Positions 12,416 to 22,432 of a stretch of 44,209 bases of DNA are shown here, piece after piece. A program made the position numbers and the translations under genes. The DNA lies in assembly GCA_947491475.1 (NCBI GenBank), contig CANLKN010000023.1, positions 1 to 44,209 on the forward strand, in the 5' to 3' direction. The notes beneath the pieces are model-generated. The model worked only from the letters and a program-made list of their open reading frames with translations. It searched no databases and was not told the DNA's origin. The stretch's first letter is position 1; each line of letters begins with the position of its first letter. This DNA is from Akkermansiaceae bacterium (GTDB lineage Bacteria; Verrucomicrobiota; Verrucomicrobiia; Verrucomicrobiales; Akkermansiaceae).

Positions 12416-13483
12416 GTGACGCAACACCGCACCGACGACCTCCGAATCACCGGCCTCAATCCGCTCATTTCACCAGCGGTCCTGGCCTACTATCTGCCGA
12501 TCACCGAACAGGCGTCTGAATTGGTGTTTGCCGCAAGATCCGAGGCGGATTCGATTCTGCGCCGCCAGGACGACCGCCTGCTCGCCGTGGTGGGCCCCTG
12601 CTCGATCCACGATGCGGAGGCTGCGCTCGAGTATGCCGCCAGGCTCAAACCGGAAGCCGAGCGCCTCAAAGACGACGTGCTTGTGATCATGCGCGTCTAT
12701 TTCGAGAAACCGCGCACCACCGTCGGCTGGAAAGGCCTGATCAATGACCCCGGTCTCGATGATTCATTCGACATCAACCGCGGCCTGCGCGTGGCGCGCG
12801 GACTGCTGCTCGACCTCGCCAACATGGGCATCCCCGCAGGCACCGAGTTTCTCGATACCATCACGCCGCAATACATTGCCGACCTGATCGCCTGGGGTGC
12901 CATCGGCGCACGCACCACCGAGTCCCAAGTCCACCGCGAGCTCGCCTCCGGCCTCTCGATGCCGGTCGGTTTCAAGAACGGCACCGGCGGCTCGATGCAA
13001 ATCGCGCTGGATGCGATCCAATCCGCCTCGCGCCCGCACCACTTCCTCTCAGTGACCAAGCAAGGTGTTTCGGCGATTGTTTCCACCGCCGGAAACGAAT
13101 CGTGCCATCTCATCCTGCGTGGCGGAAAGTCCGGCCCGAATTATGAAAAACCCGCCATCGACGACGCGGCGCAAATGCTGCGCGAACAGGGGCTCATCGA
13201 ATCTGTGATGGTCGATTGTTCGCATGGAAACTCCCTCAAGGATTTCCGCAACCAACCGATGGTCGCGCGCAACCTCGCCAATCAAATCGCCGCCGGCTGC
13301 CGCGTGATCACCTCCGTGATGATTGAGTCCAACCTGGTGGAAGGCAGTCAGAAACTCTCCGCCGATCTGGAATCGCTCACCACCGGCCAATCCGTCACCG
13401 ACGCATGCCTCGGCTGGGACGACACCGTGGCCACCCTTGACTTGCTCGCCGAGGCCGTGCGCAAACGCCGCAACGCAGGCTGA
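12416..13483 (+). CDS. 3-deoxy-7-phosphoheptulonate (DAHP) synthase, class I
   Basis: VVGPCSIHDAEAALEYA, MRVYFEKPRTTVGWKGLINDP, SMPVGFKNGTGG, DCSHGNSLKD. GTG start at 12416 (TTG at 12374 possible). Confidence 0.95.
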   Translation: MTQHRTDDLRITGLNPLISPAVLAYYLPITEQASELVFAARSEADSILRRQDDRLLAVVGPCSIHDAEAALEYAARLKPEAERLKDDVLVIMRVYFEKPRTTVGWKGLINDPGLDDSFDINRGLRVARGLLLDLANMGIPAGTEFLDTITPQYIADLIAWGAIGARTTESQVHRELASGLSMPVGFKNGTGGSMQIALDAIQSASRPHHFLSVTKQGVSAIVSTAGNESCHLILRGGKSGPNYEKPAIDDAAQMLREQGLIESVMVDCSHGNSLKDFRNQPMVARNLANQIAAGCRVITSVMIESNLVEGSQKLSADLESLTTGQSVTDACLGWDDTVATLDLLAEAVRKRRNAG

Positions 13484-13488
13484 TTTCC

Positions 13489-14100
13489 ATGTATCAGATC
13501 GATCAACTCCTGCGGAAAAACCGCGAATGGGCCGATGCCGTCCACGCGGATGACCCGGCGTTTTTCAACCGCCTAGCCAGCCAGCAGAGCCCGCGCCTCC
13601 TGTGGATCGGCTGCTCGGACAGCCGGGTGCCGGCCAATCAAATCACCGGCCTCGCGCCGGGCGAGGTCTTCGTCCATCGCAACGTGGCCAACGTGGTGGC
13701 GGAGACCGATTTCAACTTGCTCGCCGTGCTGCAATACGCCGTGGATGTGCTCAAAGTCCGCCACATTATCATCTGCGGCCACTACGGCTGCGGCGGCGTG
13801 CGCGCGGCGCTCGAAAATTTCCGCCACGGCATGATCGATAACTGGCTCTCCGGCATCCGCTCTCTGCGCCGAATGCACCGCGAGGAACTTGATTCGCTGC
13901 CACCCGAGGCCGCGACCGACCGGCTCTGCGAGCTCAACGTGCTCGCCCAGGCCCGCCATGTGGCGCGCACCACCATCGTCGAGGACGCCTGGGAGCGCGG
14001 ACAGGAAATCGCCGTCCACAGCTGGATCTACCGCCTCGACAACGGCATCATTAACCCGCTCACCCCGCCGATCTGCGCGGCGTTGGAGAACATCGATTGA
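13489..14100 (+). CDS. can: Beta-class carbonic anhydrase
   Basis: WIGCSDSRVPANQITGLAPGEVFVHRNVANVV and ICGHYGCGGVRAAL active-site motifs. Confidence 0.96.
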   Translation: MYQIDQLLRKNREWADAVHADDPAFFNRLASQQSPRLLWIGCSDSRVPANQITGLAPGEVFVHRNVANVVAETDFNLLAVLQYAVDVLKVRHIIICGHYGCGGVRAALENFRHGMIDNWLSGIRSLRRMHREELDSLPPEAATDRLCELNVLAQARHVARTTIVEDAWERGQEIAVHSWIYRLDNGIINPLTPPICAALENID

Positions 14101-14148
14101 TTTTGGACACGCGCAAAAACCGTCGCCTTGCCTGCTTGGAATGAGCCG

Positions 14149-15234
14149 CTATCTGCCGGGTGCCGGCGCGATGATGCCTTCTTCGGTTTCCTGTTTGAGA
14201 CGCAGCTGGCCACAGGCGGCGTCGATGTCATGGCCTTTTTCGAGGCGCAGGGTAGCAGAAACGCCAGCATTTTTGAGGATGTCCCGGAAGGCGCGGCAAT
14301 GGGCGTCGGGCGGACGTTTCCAATCGAGCCCATCGACGGTGTTGTAGGGGATCAGGTTCACCTTGGAATGCAGACGGCGGGCATGGCGGGCGAGGATGGC
14401 GGCCTGTTCGAGCGCGTCATTCACACCGGCGATGAGGATGTATTCGAGGGTGAGTTTCTGGTTTTTGCGCGAGTTCCAGAAATCGAGCGCGGCGAAGAGC
14501 TCGGCGACCGGCCACTTGCGGTTGATGGGCATGATCTGCTGGCGCACCTCGTCGGTGGCGCCGTGGAGCGAAATGGCGAGGCGGATTTGCTGCGGGTGCT
14601 CGGCGAGTTGGCGGATCTGCGGAACCAGTCCCGAGGTCGAAATGGTTAGATGGCGCGCACCGAGATGCAGGGTTTTGCTGCTGGTGATCAGAGTGACAGC
14701 AGCCAACAAATGATCGAGATTGGCGAGCGGTTCGCCCATGCCCATGAAAACGAGGTTGTCCACGCGCTCGCCGGAAAGCTGCTCGGCGGCGAGGACCTGT
14801 CCGGCGATTTCGGAGGGATCGAGATTGCGGGTGAATCCGGCGAGACCCGAGGCGCAGAACTTGCAGCCATAGGCGCAGCCGACCTGTGAGGAAACGCAGA
14901 GCGTTCGGCGGTCGGATTGTTCGCCGTAGAGCGCCGGGTTTGCCGGGATGAGCACACTTTCCACATAGCGGCCGTCGTGCAGGCGGAAGAGAAACTTGCG
15001 GGTGGTGTCCGCAGAGCCCTGGGTCTGGGTGTGCGAGAGAGCACTGAGGCGGAAGGAATCGGCCAATCGGCTACGTAGCGCGGCGGGCAGATTGGTCATT
15101 GCATCGAAGGACTGCACTTTTTTCTTCCAAACCCACTCAAGGATCTGATCGCCACGAAATGCGGGTTCGCCTGCCTCCTTGAGCCATGCGGCGAGGGCTT
15201 CATGCGTGATTCCTGTGATTGCGGGTGCGGCCAT
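14149..15234 (-). CDS. rlmN: 23S rRNA (adenine(2503)-C(2))-methyltransferase, radical SAM
   Basis: CVSSQVGCAYGCKFCASG, NLVFMGMGEPLANLDHLL, STSGLVPQIRQL, SLHGATDEVR. Confidence 0.95.
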   Translation of the reverse strand: MAAPAITGITHEALAAWLKEAGEPAFRGDQILEWVWKKKVQSFDAMTNLPAALRSRLADSFRLSALSHTQTQGSADTTRKFLFRLHDGRYVESVLIPANPALYGEQSDRRTLCVSSQVGCAYGCKFCASGLAGFTRNLDPSEIAGQVLAAEQLSGERVDNLVFMGMGEPLANLDHLLAAVTLITSSKTLHLGARHLTISTSGLVPQIRQLAEHPQQIRLAISLHGATDEVRQQIMPINRKWPVAELFAALDFWNSRKNQKLTLEYILIAGVNDALEQAAILARHARRLHSKVNLIPYNTVDGLDWKRPPDAHCRAFRDILKNAGVSATLRLEKGHDIDAACGQLRLKQETEEGIIAPAPGR

Positions 15235-15308
15235 GCGAAGCCGAAGGCTTCCACGGATCACCATCAGGGTCAAATCCGATGGTTTCCATCATCATTGGCA
15301 TTTGCACC

Positions 15309-15923
15309 TCACGCAGCGTGGCGGAGCAGGGCGACGAGCACGCCTTGGATGACCAACTCGCGGGCGGGGATCAGGTCTGGATAGTCCGGATTTTCGGCGC
15401 GCAGGAATGGCTTTCCTTTTTCCACGACGTAGCGCTTGAGGGTGGTCTCGCCGTCGATCAACGCGGCCACGATGTCGCCTTTGCGGGGTTGGCGGAATTC
15501 GAGAATGACGGTGTCGCCATTGCAGATGTGAGCGTCGATCATCGAATCTCCGCGGACCTTGAGGGCGAAGGTGCGGGCGTTGTGGCGGATGCCCAGCGCC
15601 GTGATATCCAGCGCGATGGAACCTTCGCGCTCGGGTTCCGCATCCTGCGCCATGCCGGCGGCGATGCTGCCGTAGATCGGGATGTCGGCGATTTCACCGC
15701 GATCGAGATCCCCCGGGAAAACCACGGCGCGGGCTTTGCCCGGGAGCCGCTGGATCACTCCCTTGCGCTCGAGTGCGCGCAGGTGGCTCATGGCGGCGGT
15801 CTGGCTGGCGAAGCCGAAATAGTGCTGGATTTCACGGGTGGAGGGCATCACGCCCGTCTCGCGTTGTGACATCCGCAGGTATTCGACGATTTGTTTCTGG
15901 CGATTGGTGAGTATTGGTTGCAT
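15309..15923 (-). CDS. lexA: LexA repressor
   Basis: LTNRQKQIVEYL wHTH, Ala-Gly cleavage site (SIAAGMAQ), LKVRGDSMIDAHICNGDTVI, catalytic-Lys region TTLKRYV. Confidence 0.96.
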   Translation of the reverse strand: MQPILTNRQKQIVEYLRMSQRETGVMPSTREIQHYFGFASQTAAMSHLRALERKGVIQRLPGKARAVVFPGDLDRGEIADIPIYGSIAAGMAQDAEPEREGSIALDITALGIRHNARTFALKVRGDSMIDAHICNGDTVILEFRQPRKGDIVAALIDGETTLKRYVVEKGKPFLRAENPDYPDLIPARELVIQGVLVALLRHAA

Positions 15924-15936
15924 CGTTTTTGAACAG

Positions 15937-15950
15937 TGTTCCTGGGAACA
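15937..15950. promoter_or_regulatory. LexA operator (SOS box) TGTTC-CTGG-GAACA
   Basis: Perfect TGTTC-N4-GAACA palindrome 14-27 bp upstream of the lexA start, matching the motif reported for Verrucomicrobia. An overlapping GAACA-G-TGTTC palindrome lies at 15931-15941. Confidence 0.85.
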
Positions 15951-16069
15951 AACTTCATCCCGGGGCGGTGTTCAAGCGAAAAGATTTTGCTCGTAAACCG
16001 GCCGATGAGCAAGGCGCGCGAAAGCGCGGAATTGACAGCCGCCGATGGAATTCGGCAGGATGAGGAACG

Positions 16070-16570
16070 ATGAGCAGTTTCCGGATTCGCCCAAGGTTCA
16101 CACAGACCCTCTCTCACAATCTGGAAGAAACCCGAGCACGCATCGTGGATGGGATCTGCACCCACGCTCCGCGCTACGAGGTGAAGTATTTTCCCGGATA
16201 CATCACCCTGCGCATTCCGGAACAGGATCGGCACTTTTGGACACCGCGGCTCACACTGAGCCTCTATGAGATTCCGGATGGCGGCACCCGCATCGAGGGA
16301 ATTTACGGACCCAACGCCAATGTATGGTCCATTTTTCTCTACGCCTACCTCTTCATCGGCTCAGCCAGTGTGTTTGCCGGGATCTTTGGTTTCTGCCAAT
16401 GGATGATCGGCATCCAGGCATGGGGGTTGTGGCTGCTGGGCGGGCTTATCAGCCTCGCGGCGATGCTCTATTTCATCGCCCAACTCGGCCAGAAACTGGG
16501 AGCCTGGCAAACCTTCCAACTCCATCAAGCCTACGAAGCCGCGATCGGCCATCCGGCCGAAATCCTCTGA
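16070..16570 (+). CDS. Uncharacterised membrane protein
   Basis: 166 aa with two C-terminal TM helices (FLYAYLFIGSASVFAGIFGFC; WGLWLLGGLISLAAMLYFIA); AGGA-type RBS upstream. Confidence 0.65.
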   Translation: MSSFRIRPRFTQTLSHNLEETRARIVDGICTHAPRYEVKYFPGYITLRIPEQDRHFWTPRLTLSLYEIPDGGTRIEGIYGPNANVWSIFLYAYLFIGSASVFAGIFGFCQWMIGIQAWGLWLLGGLISLAAMLYFIAQLGQKLGAWQTFQLHQAYEAAIGHPAEIL

Positions 16571-16635
16571 TTTTCCCTCTATGCCCGTTGCTTGGCATTG
16601 CCACACTCAACGAAAATCCTACAGTGCCGCCCGCC

Positions 16636-18558
16636 ATGACTCCGCTCGCATCCGCTCTCGCCGCCGCCGTTTCCTCCGGCAAACTACGTGAATCCGCGCA
16701 AGCCAACATCACCGCCCTGCTCGCCGGCAGCACCAGCGAGGTGGCGGCCAATGCCGTGGCCGAACTCGTCGAGTCCGGCGCATGGGAGGAACTCAACGAC
16801 CGCTTTTTCAAAACCCTCGCCTTCGGCACCGGCGGCCTGCGCGGGCGCACCATCGGCCACATCGTGACCAAAGCCGAACAGGGAAACGGCGGCCCCAATC
16901 AGCGCCCGGAGCATCCCTGCACCAGCACCGCCAGCATGAACTATTACAATCTCGGCCGCGCCGTGCGCGGGCTGATCGCCTACACCCGACAATTTGTCGG
17001 TGACTCGCGTCGGCCGAAAATCGTCTTCGCCCATGACACCCGCCACTTCTCGCGCGATTTCGCGGAGTTCTGCGCCAAGGTCTGCGCCGATCTCGGATGT
17101 GATGCCTTCCTCTTCGAGGGCCCGCGCTCCACGCCCCAGCTTTCCTTCGCCATCCGCGAACTGCGCGCCGATGCCGGCGTCGTTCTCACCGCCAGCCACA
17201 ACCCGCCGCACGACAACGGTTTCAAAGCCTATTTCAACGACGGAGCGCAAATCGTCGATCCCCACGCCGGCGGCATCATCCATGAAGTCAACGCCGTCGC
17301 CAGCGAGCACTACGATCCCCTCCCCTCCGGTGAGCGCGGCACCATCACCATCCTCGGCGCGGAAATGGATGCCATCTACACCGAGCGCCTCAAGACCCTG
17401 CTGCTCCAGCCATCCCTGTTAGAAGGTGCCGCCACCAAGGTCGTCTTCACCAACCTTCACGGCACCGGCGGCCATATCAATGTGCCGATGCTGCGCTCGT
17501 TTGGCTTCGAGGTCGTCACCGTGCCCGAGCAGGACGTGCAGGACGGCCGTTTCCCCACCGTCGAATCGCCAAATCCGGAAAACGCACCCGCACTCAAGAT
17601 GGCTATTGATCTCGCCATCCGCGAAAACGCCGAAATCGTTATCGGCACCGATCCCGATGCCGACCGCATGGGCGTGGCAGTCCGTGATGCGGACGGCGGC
17701 ATGACTCTTCTCACCGGCAACCAGATCGGCTCGCTGATGGCTTGGTATCGCCTCAAGACCTGCTTCGAACTCGGTTGGCTCACCGATGCGAACCGCAGCC
17801 GCGCGGTGCTCGTCAAAACCTTCGTCACCACCGAACTCCAGAAAGCCATTGCCGATGGCTTCGGCGTCGGCATCGTCGATACCCTCACCGGCTTCAAATA
17901 CATCGCCGGCAAACTGCGCAAATATGAAGACTCCATTCCCGCCGACAGGAAGGGCGACTACCGCTCGCTCAGCGAAGAGGAAACCCGCCGCCTGCGTCTC
18001 GAATATTCACGCTTCTTCGTCTTCGGCGGGGAAGAGAGTTATGGTTATCTCGGTTCGGACTCCGTGCGCGACAAGGATGCCAACGGCGCAACGCTGATGT
18101 TCGCCGAAGTCGCGGCTTTTGCCAAATCCCAAGGCAAGACCGTCACCTCGCAGCTCGACGAAATTTATGATGAATTCGGCTATCATCTCGAAATCGGCAA
18201 ATCTCTTGTGATGGAAGGTGCCGACGGAGCCGCGAAGATCCAGGCTCTCGCCAATTCCTATGCCGACAACCCGCCGACAGCGGTTGACGGCTCGGATGTT
18301 GTGAGAATCCGCGACTTCGCCAAACAGGATATCTTCGATCAGGAAGGTGATTTGCTGCCTAAGGAAAAAATGCTCTTCGTCGATCTCGCCGACGGCCGCT
18401 CGTTCGCCGTGCGCCCGTCCGGCACCGAGCCAAAGATCAAGTTCTACCTCTTCGGCAAATCCGCTCCAGGAGGCGATCTAACAGCATCCAAAAACCACGT
18501 CCAAGCCAGCCTCGCCAGCCTCTGGTCATGGATCGAAGCGGACGCGGCGGGGCGCTAA
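16636..18558 (+). CDS. Phosphoglucomutase/phosphomannomutase family (alpha-D-phosphohexomutase)
   Basis: FGTGGLRGRTIG, TASHNPPHDNGFKAYFNDGAQI, GTDPDADRMGVAVRD, GGEESYGYL, VRPSGTEPKIKFYL. Confidence 0.93.
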   Translation: MTPLASALAAAVSSGKLRESAQANITALLAGSTSEVAANAVAELVESGAWEELNDRFFKTLAFGTGGLRGRTIGHIVTKAEQGNGGPNQRPEHPCTSTASMNYYNLGRAVRGLIAYTRQFVGDSRRPKIVFAHDTRHFSRDFAEFCAKVCADLGCDAFLFEGPRSTPQLSFAIRELRADAGVVLTASHNPPHDNGFKAYFNDGAQIVDPHAGGIIHEVNAVASEHYDPLPSGERGTITILGAEMDAIYTERLKTLLLQPSLLEGAATKVVFTNLHGTGGHINVPMLRSFGFEVVTVPEQDVQDGRFPTVESPNPENAPALKMAIDLAIRENAEIVIGTDPDADRMGVAVRDADGGMTLLTGNQIGSLMAWYRLKTCFELGWLTDANRSRAVLVKTFVTTELQKAIADGFGVGIVDTLTGFKYIAGKLRKYEDSIPADRKGDYRSLSEEETRRLRLEYSRFFVFGGEESYGYLGSDSVRDKDANGATLMFAEVAAFAKSQGKTVTSQLDEIYDEFGYHLEIGKSLVMEGADGAAKIQALANSYADNPPTAVDGSDVVRIRDFAKQDIFDQEGDLLPKEKMLFVDLADGRSFAVRPSGTEPKIKFYLFGKSAPGGDLTASKNHVQASLASLWSWIEADAAGR

Positions 18559-18618
18559 AACATCCTTTGATTCCGCCCTTGCCAGTCGCATTACCGGAGC
18601 TATCAAATCGCCGCCCCG

Positions 18619-20961
18619 ATGCACACGCCCGATGCTCCCTTCGCCCGTCCTTTTGTTCTTCCCGCCTGGCCGGGGGACGCCGCCGAGCCGGTTCATCCGT
18701 ATCTCCATGGCGGCTCATGGGTGGGCGGGGATCATCCGTTTTCTCCGGATCCGCTCCGCAGCTATCGCTGGGATGACCGGTTTCTGAAGGATCCGCTCGA
18801 AGCGCTGCAATGCTATGCGCTGCTGCCGGTGGCATGGACGCTCGAACATGGTGCCGTGCGAGGCCTTGAATCACTTGCTGCGCCCGGTTCGCGTCTGCTC
18901 ATTTCCTCCGCCGCCACAGTGCGTCTGGATTTCGGCATTGAATCCGCCGCTTGGCTGGAATTTGAAACCAGCGACCGCGACGCGAACATCCTGTTAGGCG
19001 TGAGCGAATACAACCGTCCCGCCATCGTGAATGCAGGGGCGCAAAACCCGGAGAAAACCGACCGCGCGCAACACGTCGGCGGCGACACCTTCCGCCTGAA
19101 GCTCAACGATGAATACTACGAGGGCCTGCGCTTTGGCTGGCTGCGCGTGGTTTCAAGCACGAAGCCCGTCGAGATTCGCAACCTGCGCGCCGTCTGCCGC
19201 ATCAAGCCCGTCAACTATACAGGTGGTTTCTCGTCCGATCTGCCGTTGCTCAACCGGATCTGGGAAACGGGCGCCTATGCGGTGAAACTCAACATCAACC
19301 ACGACCACTTCGGGGCGATCCTGATGGAGCGCAGCGACCGTCACTCATGGACCGGCGATTCCTACATCACCCAGGCCGTGGCCATGACCGCTTTGGGAAA
19401 TTTCCCCTTCGTCCATCTCAATACCTGCCGCATGGCTGATGACGATAACGGCATCGAAGGCTACTCGGTTTTCTGGGTGCTCGCACTGGCAGACTATGTC
19501 TCGCGCTCGGGGGACATCGCATACCTCGAACAACAAAGCGAGCGTCTCACCGCCAAGCTCCGCCGCGCGGCGGGGATTCTCGCGCAGGACAATTTCACCG
19601 GCTATCCCGCGTTCTGCGGCCACGACGACCGCATGGGCGCTTTCATTGAGGAAACGCCACCGGAAAATTTCCAGATCTATCGGTTCATGGCGCTTCGCTC
19701 GGCGCGTGAAATCGCCGCGCTGCTCGGGTTTTCCAAACAACCGTCCGCCGCCAGCGCGGACCTGCGCCAAGCCATTGACCTCGTCATTCAAGCCGCCGGC
19801 GGAACTACGATGAACCTAGGACTTCACGCCGGTTCCGAGGCACTCCTCGCCGGAGTGTTTTCCGGCGAGGAAGGCATCCGCTTTGGCCGCGACCTTTATT
19901 CCGACCCGATCCGCAATGTTTCCTACTCGCCCTTCAACGGGCACTTCGTGCTCGAAGGCATGGCGGCCGCCCAGGCGTGGCAGCCTGCGCTCGCGCTGCT
20001 CGACCGCTGCTGGGGCACGATGCTGCGCCTCGGGGCCACCTGCTTCTGGGAATCCTTCCGCCCCGAGTGGGCGGCCTTCACCCGCCCGAATGATGCCATC
20101 CCGCACGGCACCCACGGCTACACCAGTCTCTGCCACCCTTGGAGCAGCGGCCCGACCCGCTGGCTGAGCGACCACCTGCTCGGCGTGGTGCCCGCCGCAC
20201 CTGGTTTTCGCTCGGTGGCCGTGCGCCCTGCACCGCGGTTTTCCGAATGGGTGGCCGGCACCATTCCCACGCCGCATGGCCCGCTGGCCATCGAGCGGGA
20301 TGCGGAACACATCCGCCTCACGCTGCCCGAAGGTTGCTGCGGCACAGGCCCCGCCGGAGAAACGCTCGCCGCCGGTGAAAACGTGCTGCGTATCACCGAG
20401 GCCCCGGTGCGCATCATGGTGCCATCACAAGCTCCTCAACACGACTGGAACTGGCTGCCCGATGGCGATTTCGCCTTGGCCCCCAAACCAGACGACGGCT
20501 GGATCACCTTTGCCACCGCAGCCGACGGCGGCGACACATCCCACAACCTTGCCGACATCATCGTGGAACCTGCTGTGGAAAACGATGGGCCCCGTTTTTG
20601 CACACTCTCCCGCCGCGAGGTCTCCGCCGTGGCGGACGATGCCGCATTTTCCTGTAGCGGTGCGCTGCGCTCCCGCAATCCCACTGCGGCGCAACAAGTC
20701 ATCGTGGTCGATGTCACCGGCGGCTTGTCCGACGTCAAAGCCGTCGCGGTCTATTGCCGCGATCCGGGCGGCGAAGCGATCGAACAAACCCTCGACGTGC
20801 TCGATCTTCCCGGCCGGAGCATCGTTTTGGAAACCCGCGAAATGACCAACTTCGCCGCTGGCACGGTCCATCGTTTCGCGCCGCAAGGTCCCTTCCGCCT
20901 GCGCCTCAGCGGCCGCTACCGTGCCGACGCCTCACTCAGCGCCGTGGTTTTCGAACGCTGA
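18619..20961 (+). CDS. Alpha-L-rhamnosidase-like protein (GH78-type six-hairpin fold)
   Basis: NINHDHFGAILMERSDRHSWTGDSYITQAVAM, CHPWSSGPTRWLSDHLLGVVPAAPGF. Confidence 0.7.
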   Translation: MHTPDAPFARPFVLPAWPGDAAEPVHPYLHGGSWVGGDHPFSPDPLRSYRWDDRFLKDPLEALQCYALLPVAWTLEHGAVRGLESLAAPGSRLLISSAATVRLDFGIESAAWLEFETSDRDANILLGVSEYNRPAIVNAGAQNPEKTDRAQHVGGDTFRLKLNDEYYEGLRFGWLRVVSSTKPVEIRNLRAVCRIKPVNYTGGFSSDLPLLNRIWETGAYAVKLNINHDHFGAILMERSDRHSWTGDSYITQAVAMTALGNFPFVHLNTCRMADDDNGIEGYSVFWVLALADYVSRSGDIAYLEQQSERLTAKLRRAAGILAQDNFTGYPAFCGHDDRMGAFIEETPPENFQIYRFMALRSAREIAALLGFSKQPSAASADLRQAIDLVIQAAGGTTMNLGLHAGSEALLAGVFSGEEGIRFGRDLYSDPIRNVSYSPFNGHFVLEGMAAAQAWQPALALLDRCWGTMLRLGATCFWESFRPEWAAFTRPNDAIPHGTHGYTSLCHPWSSGPTRWLSDHLLGVVPAAPGFRSVAVRPAPRFSEWVAGTIPTPHGPLAIERDAEHIRLTLPEGCCGTGPAGETLAAGENVLRITEAPVRIMVPSQAPQHDWNWLPDGDFALAPKPDDGWITFATAADGGDTSHNLADIIVEPAVENDGPRFCTLSRREVSAVADDAAFSCSGALRSRNPTAAQQVIVVDVTGGLSDVKAVAVYCRDPGGEAIEQTLDVLDLPGRSIVLETREMTNFAAGTVHRFAPQGPFRLRLSGRYRADASLSAVVFER

Positions 20962-20983
20962 TTTTTGGGGCATTCAGGATTTT

Positions 20984-22432
20984 TTAAGCCAGCAGTCGCT
21001 CGATCACTTCCGCCGCGCTGTAGCTTCCCTTGCCGTCGCGCAGCAATTCGCGCACTGCGTTGACATCATCGCCGATGGTGATCAACTGCGCTTCCACCAC
21101 GCCCTCACGGATCTGGCCGATGCCGGCTGAGGCGCACAGCGAGTTGCAGAGACATTTGCGGCCGACCGTCTGCGAGAGATCGCCGCCTTTTGATATGTAG
21201 ATATCCTCAGGTTCGGCAGCGCAGCGGAAACCGATGCCGCCCTCCGGTTTCTGATAGGTCTCGCGCAGCACGCCGAGATCACAGACGCGGCAGCGCTCCT
21301 GATAGACGTCCTCCGCGGAAATGCTGCCTTCCACCTGCGCCACCTTGAAGGGAAATCCGGTGGGCGAAGCCAGCGCGTCGGTGTGGATTTTCAAATCCTC
21401 GCGCATCACCGCCGCGAGGATCTCGGTCTTGATTTCCGGCGCGAATCCGGATTCCTCGCAAAACGCGAATGCGGTGCCCACCTGGATGCCGTGGGCACCG
21501 AGGGACTGCGCCTCGCGCAGCTTGCCGAAACGCCCGTAGCCGCCTGCCAGCCAGAACGGCAGGCCGATCTCTGCAAACTTCGCCGGATCAATGCGGTCGC
21601 GCTCGCCATAGATCGGCTCGCCCGCCGGGGTGAGCTGCATGGGCCCGCGCGGCGGCGCATTGTGGCCACCGGCGGTGGCGGCCTCGACCACAAAACCATC
21701 AACGCGCCCGGACGCCTTGCGGCGAAGGTTTTCTGCGAGCACCGGAGAGGAAACAATCGCCAGAAAGATCGGCCGCTTGAGCGCAGGCACCGGACCGAGA
21801 TCGGAGGGATCGATGCGGATGAATACCGGTTCGGTGGCACCGGTGACATCGAGCTTCATTTCCGCGGGCTTGCCTGCGGCGAAGTCGTCGAGGATTTTCG
21901 GGATTTGCCGGGGAATGCCGGCCCCCATCAGCACCACGTCCACTCCGGCAAGGATGGCACCGTAAAGCGCCATCAAAGTGGGTGTCTGGATCTTTTCCAA
22001 AAGATTCAAGCCCACCACCCCCGAGTGACCTTCCTTGGCGAGGTAAATGGCTACAAAGCTTGATGTGATGCCCAGTTCGCGCGTCGCACGGCCCGGTTTG
22101 TGGGAAATCATCGGCGTAGTCTTGAATGGCGCATCCTCAGCCTTGCCGCCCGGGACGAAATAGCGCTCAAGGACGCGATTGGCGATTTCCGGGTAGGGAA
22201 AGGCAGCCAGCGCACGGCGCAGATGGCCGCCTTCATCGCCAAGCTGGAGTTTGCGGGCCAGCAGCAGATCCATCGCTGTGCCCGAGACCACGCCAAGCTG
22301 GCCTTGCTGGGAAACCGCGCGCGCCAGCCGCCAGCCCGAAACCCCTACACCCATGCCTCCTTGAATGATCGACGGCAGCGAGGCCGCGTCGGCAACGGGG
22401 GAACTTGAAAAATCATCGGTCATTCGGTTCAT
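20984..22432 (-). CDS. Nitronate monooxygenase / PfaD-like FMN protein with a Cys-rich C-terminal region
   Basis: IIQGGMGVGVSGWRLARAVSQQGQLGVVSG; VVEAATAGGHNAPPRG; FWLAGGYGRFGKLREAQSLGAHGIQVGTAFAF; C-terminal CRVC...FRC...CLCNSLC. Confidence 0.8.
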   Translation of the reverse strand: MNRMTDDFSSSPVADAASLPSIIQGGMGVGVSGWRLARAVSQQGQLGVVSGTAMDLLLARKLQLGDEGGHLRRALAAFPYPEIANRVLERYFVPGGKAEDAPFKTTPMISHKPGRATRELGITSSFVAIYLAKEGHSGVVGLNLLEKIQTPTLMALYGAILAGVDVVLMGAGIPRQIPKILDDFAAGKPAEMKLDVTGATEPVFIRIDPSDLGPVPALKRPIFLAIVSSPVLAENLRRKASGRVDGFVVEAATAGGHNAPPRGPMQLTPAGEPIYGERDRIDPAKFAEIGLPFWLAGGYGRFGKLREAQSLGAHGIQVGTAFAFCEESGFAPEIKTEILAAVMREDLKIHTDALASPTGFPFKVAQVEGSISAEDVYQERCRVCDLGVLRETYQKPEGGIGFRCAAEPEDIYISKGGDLSQTVGRKCLCNSLCASAGIGQIREGVVEAQLITIGDDVNAVRELLRDGKGSYSAAEVIERLLA

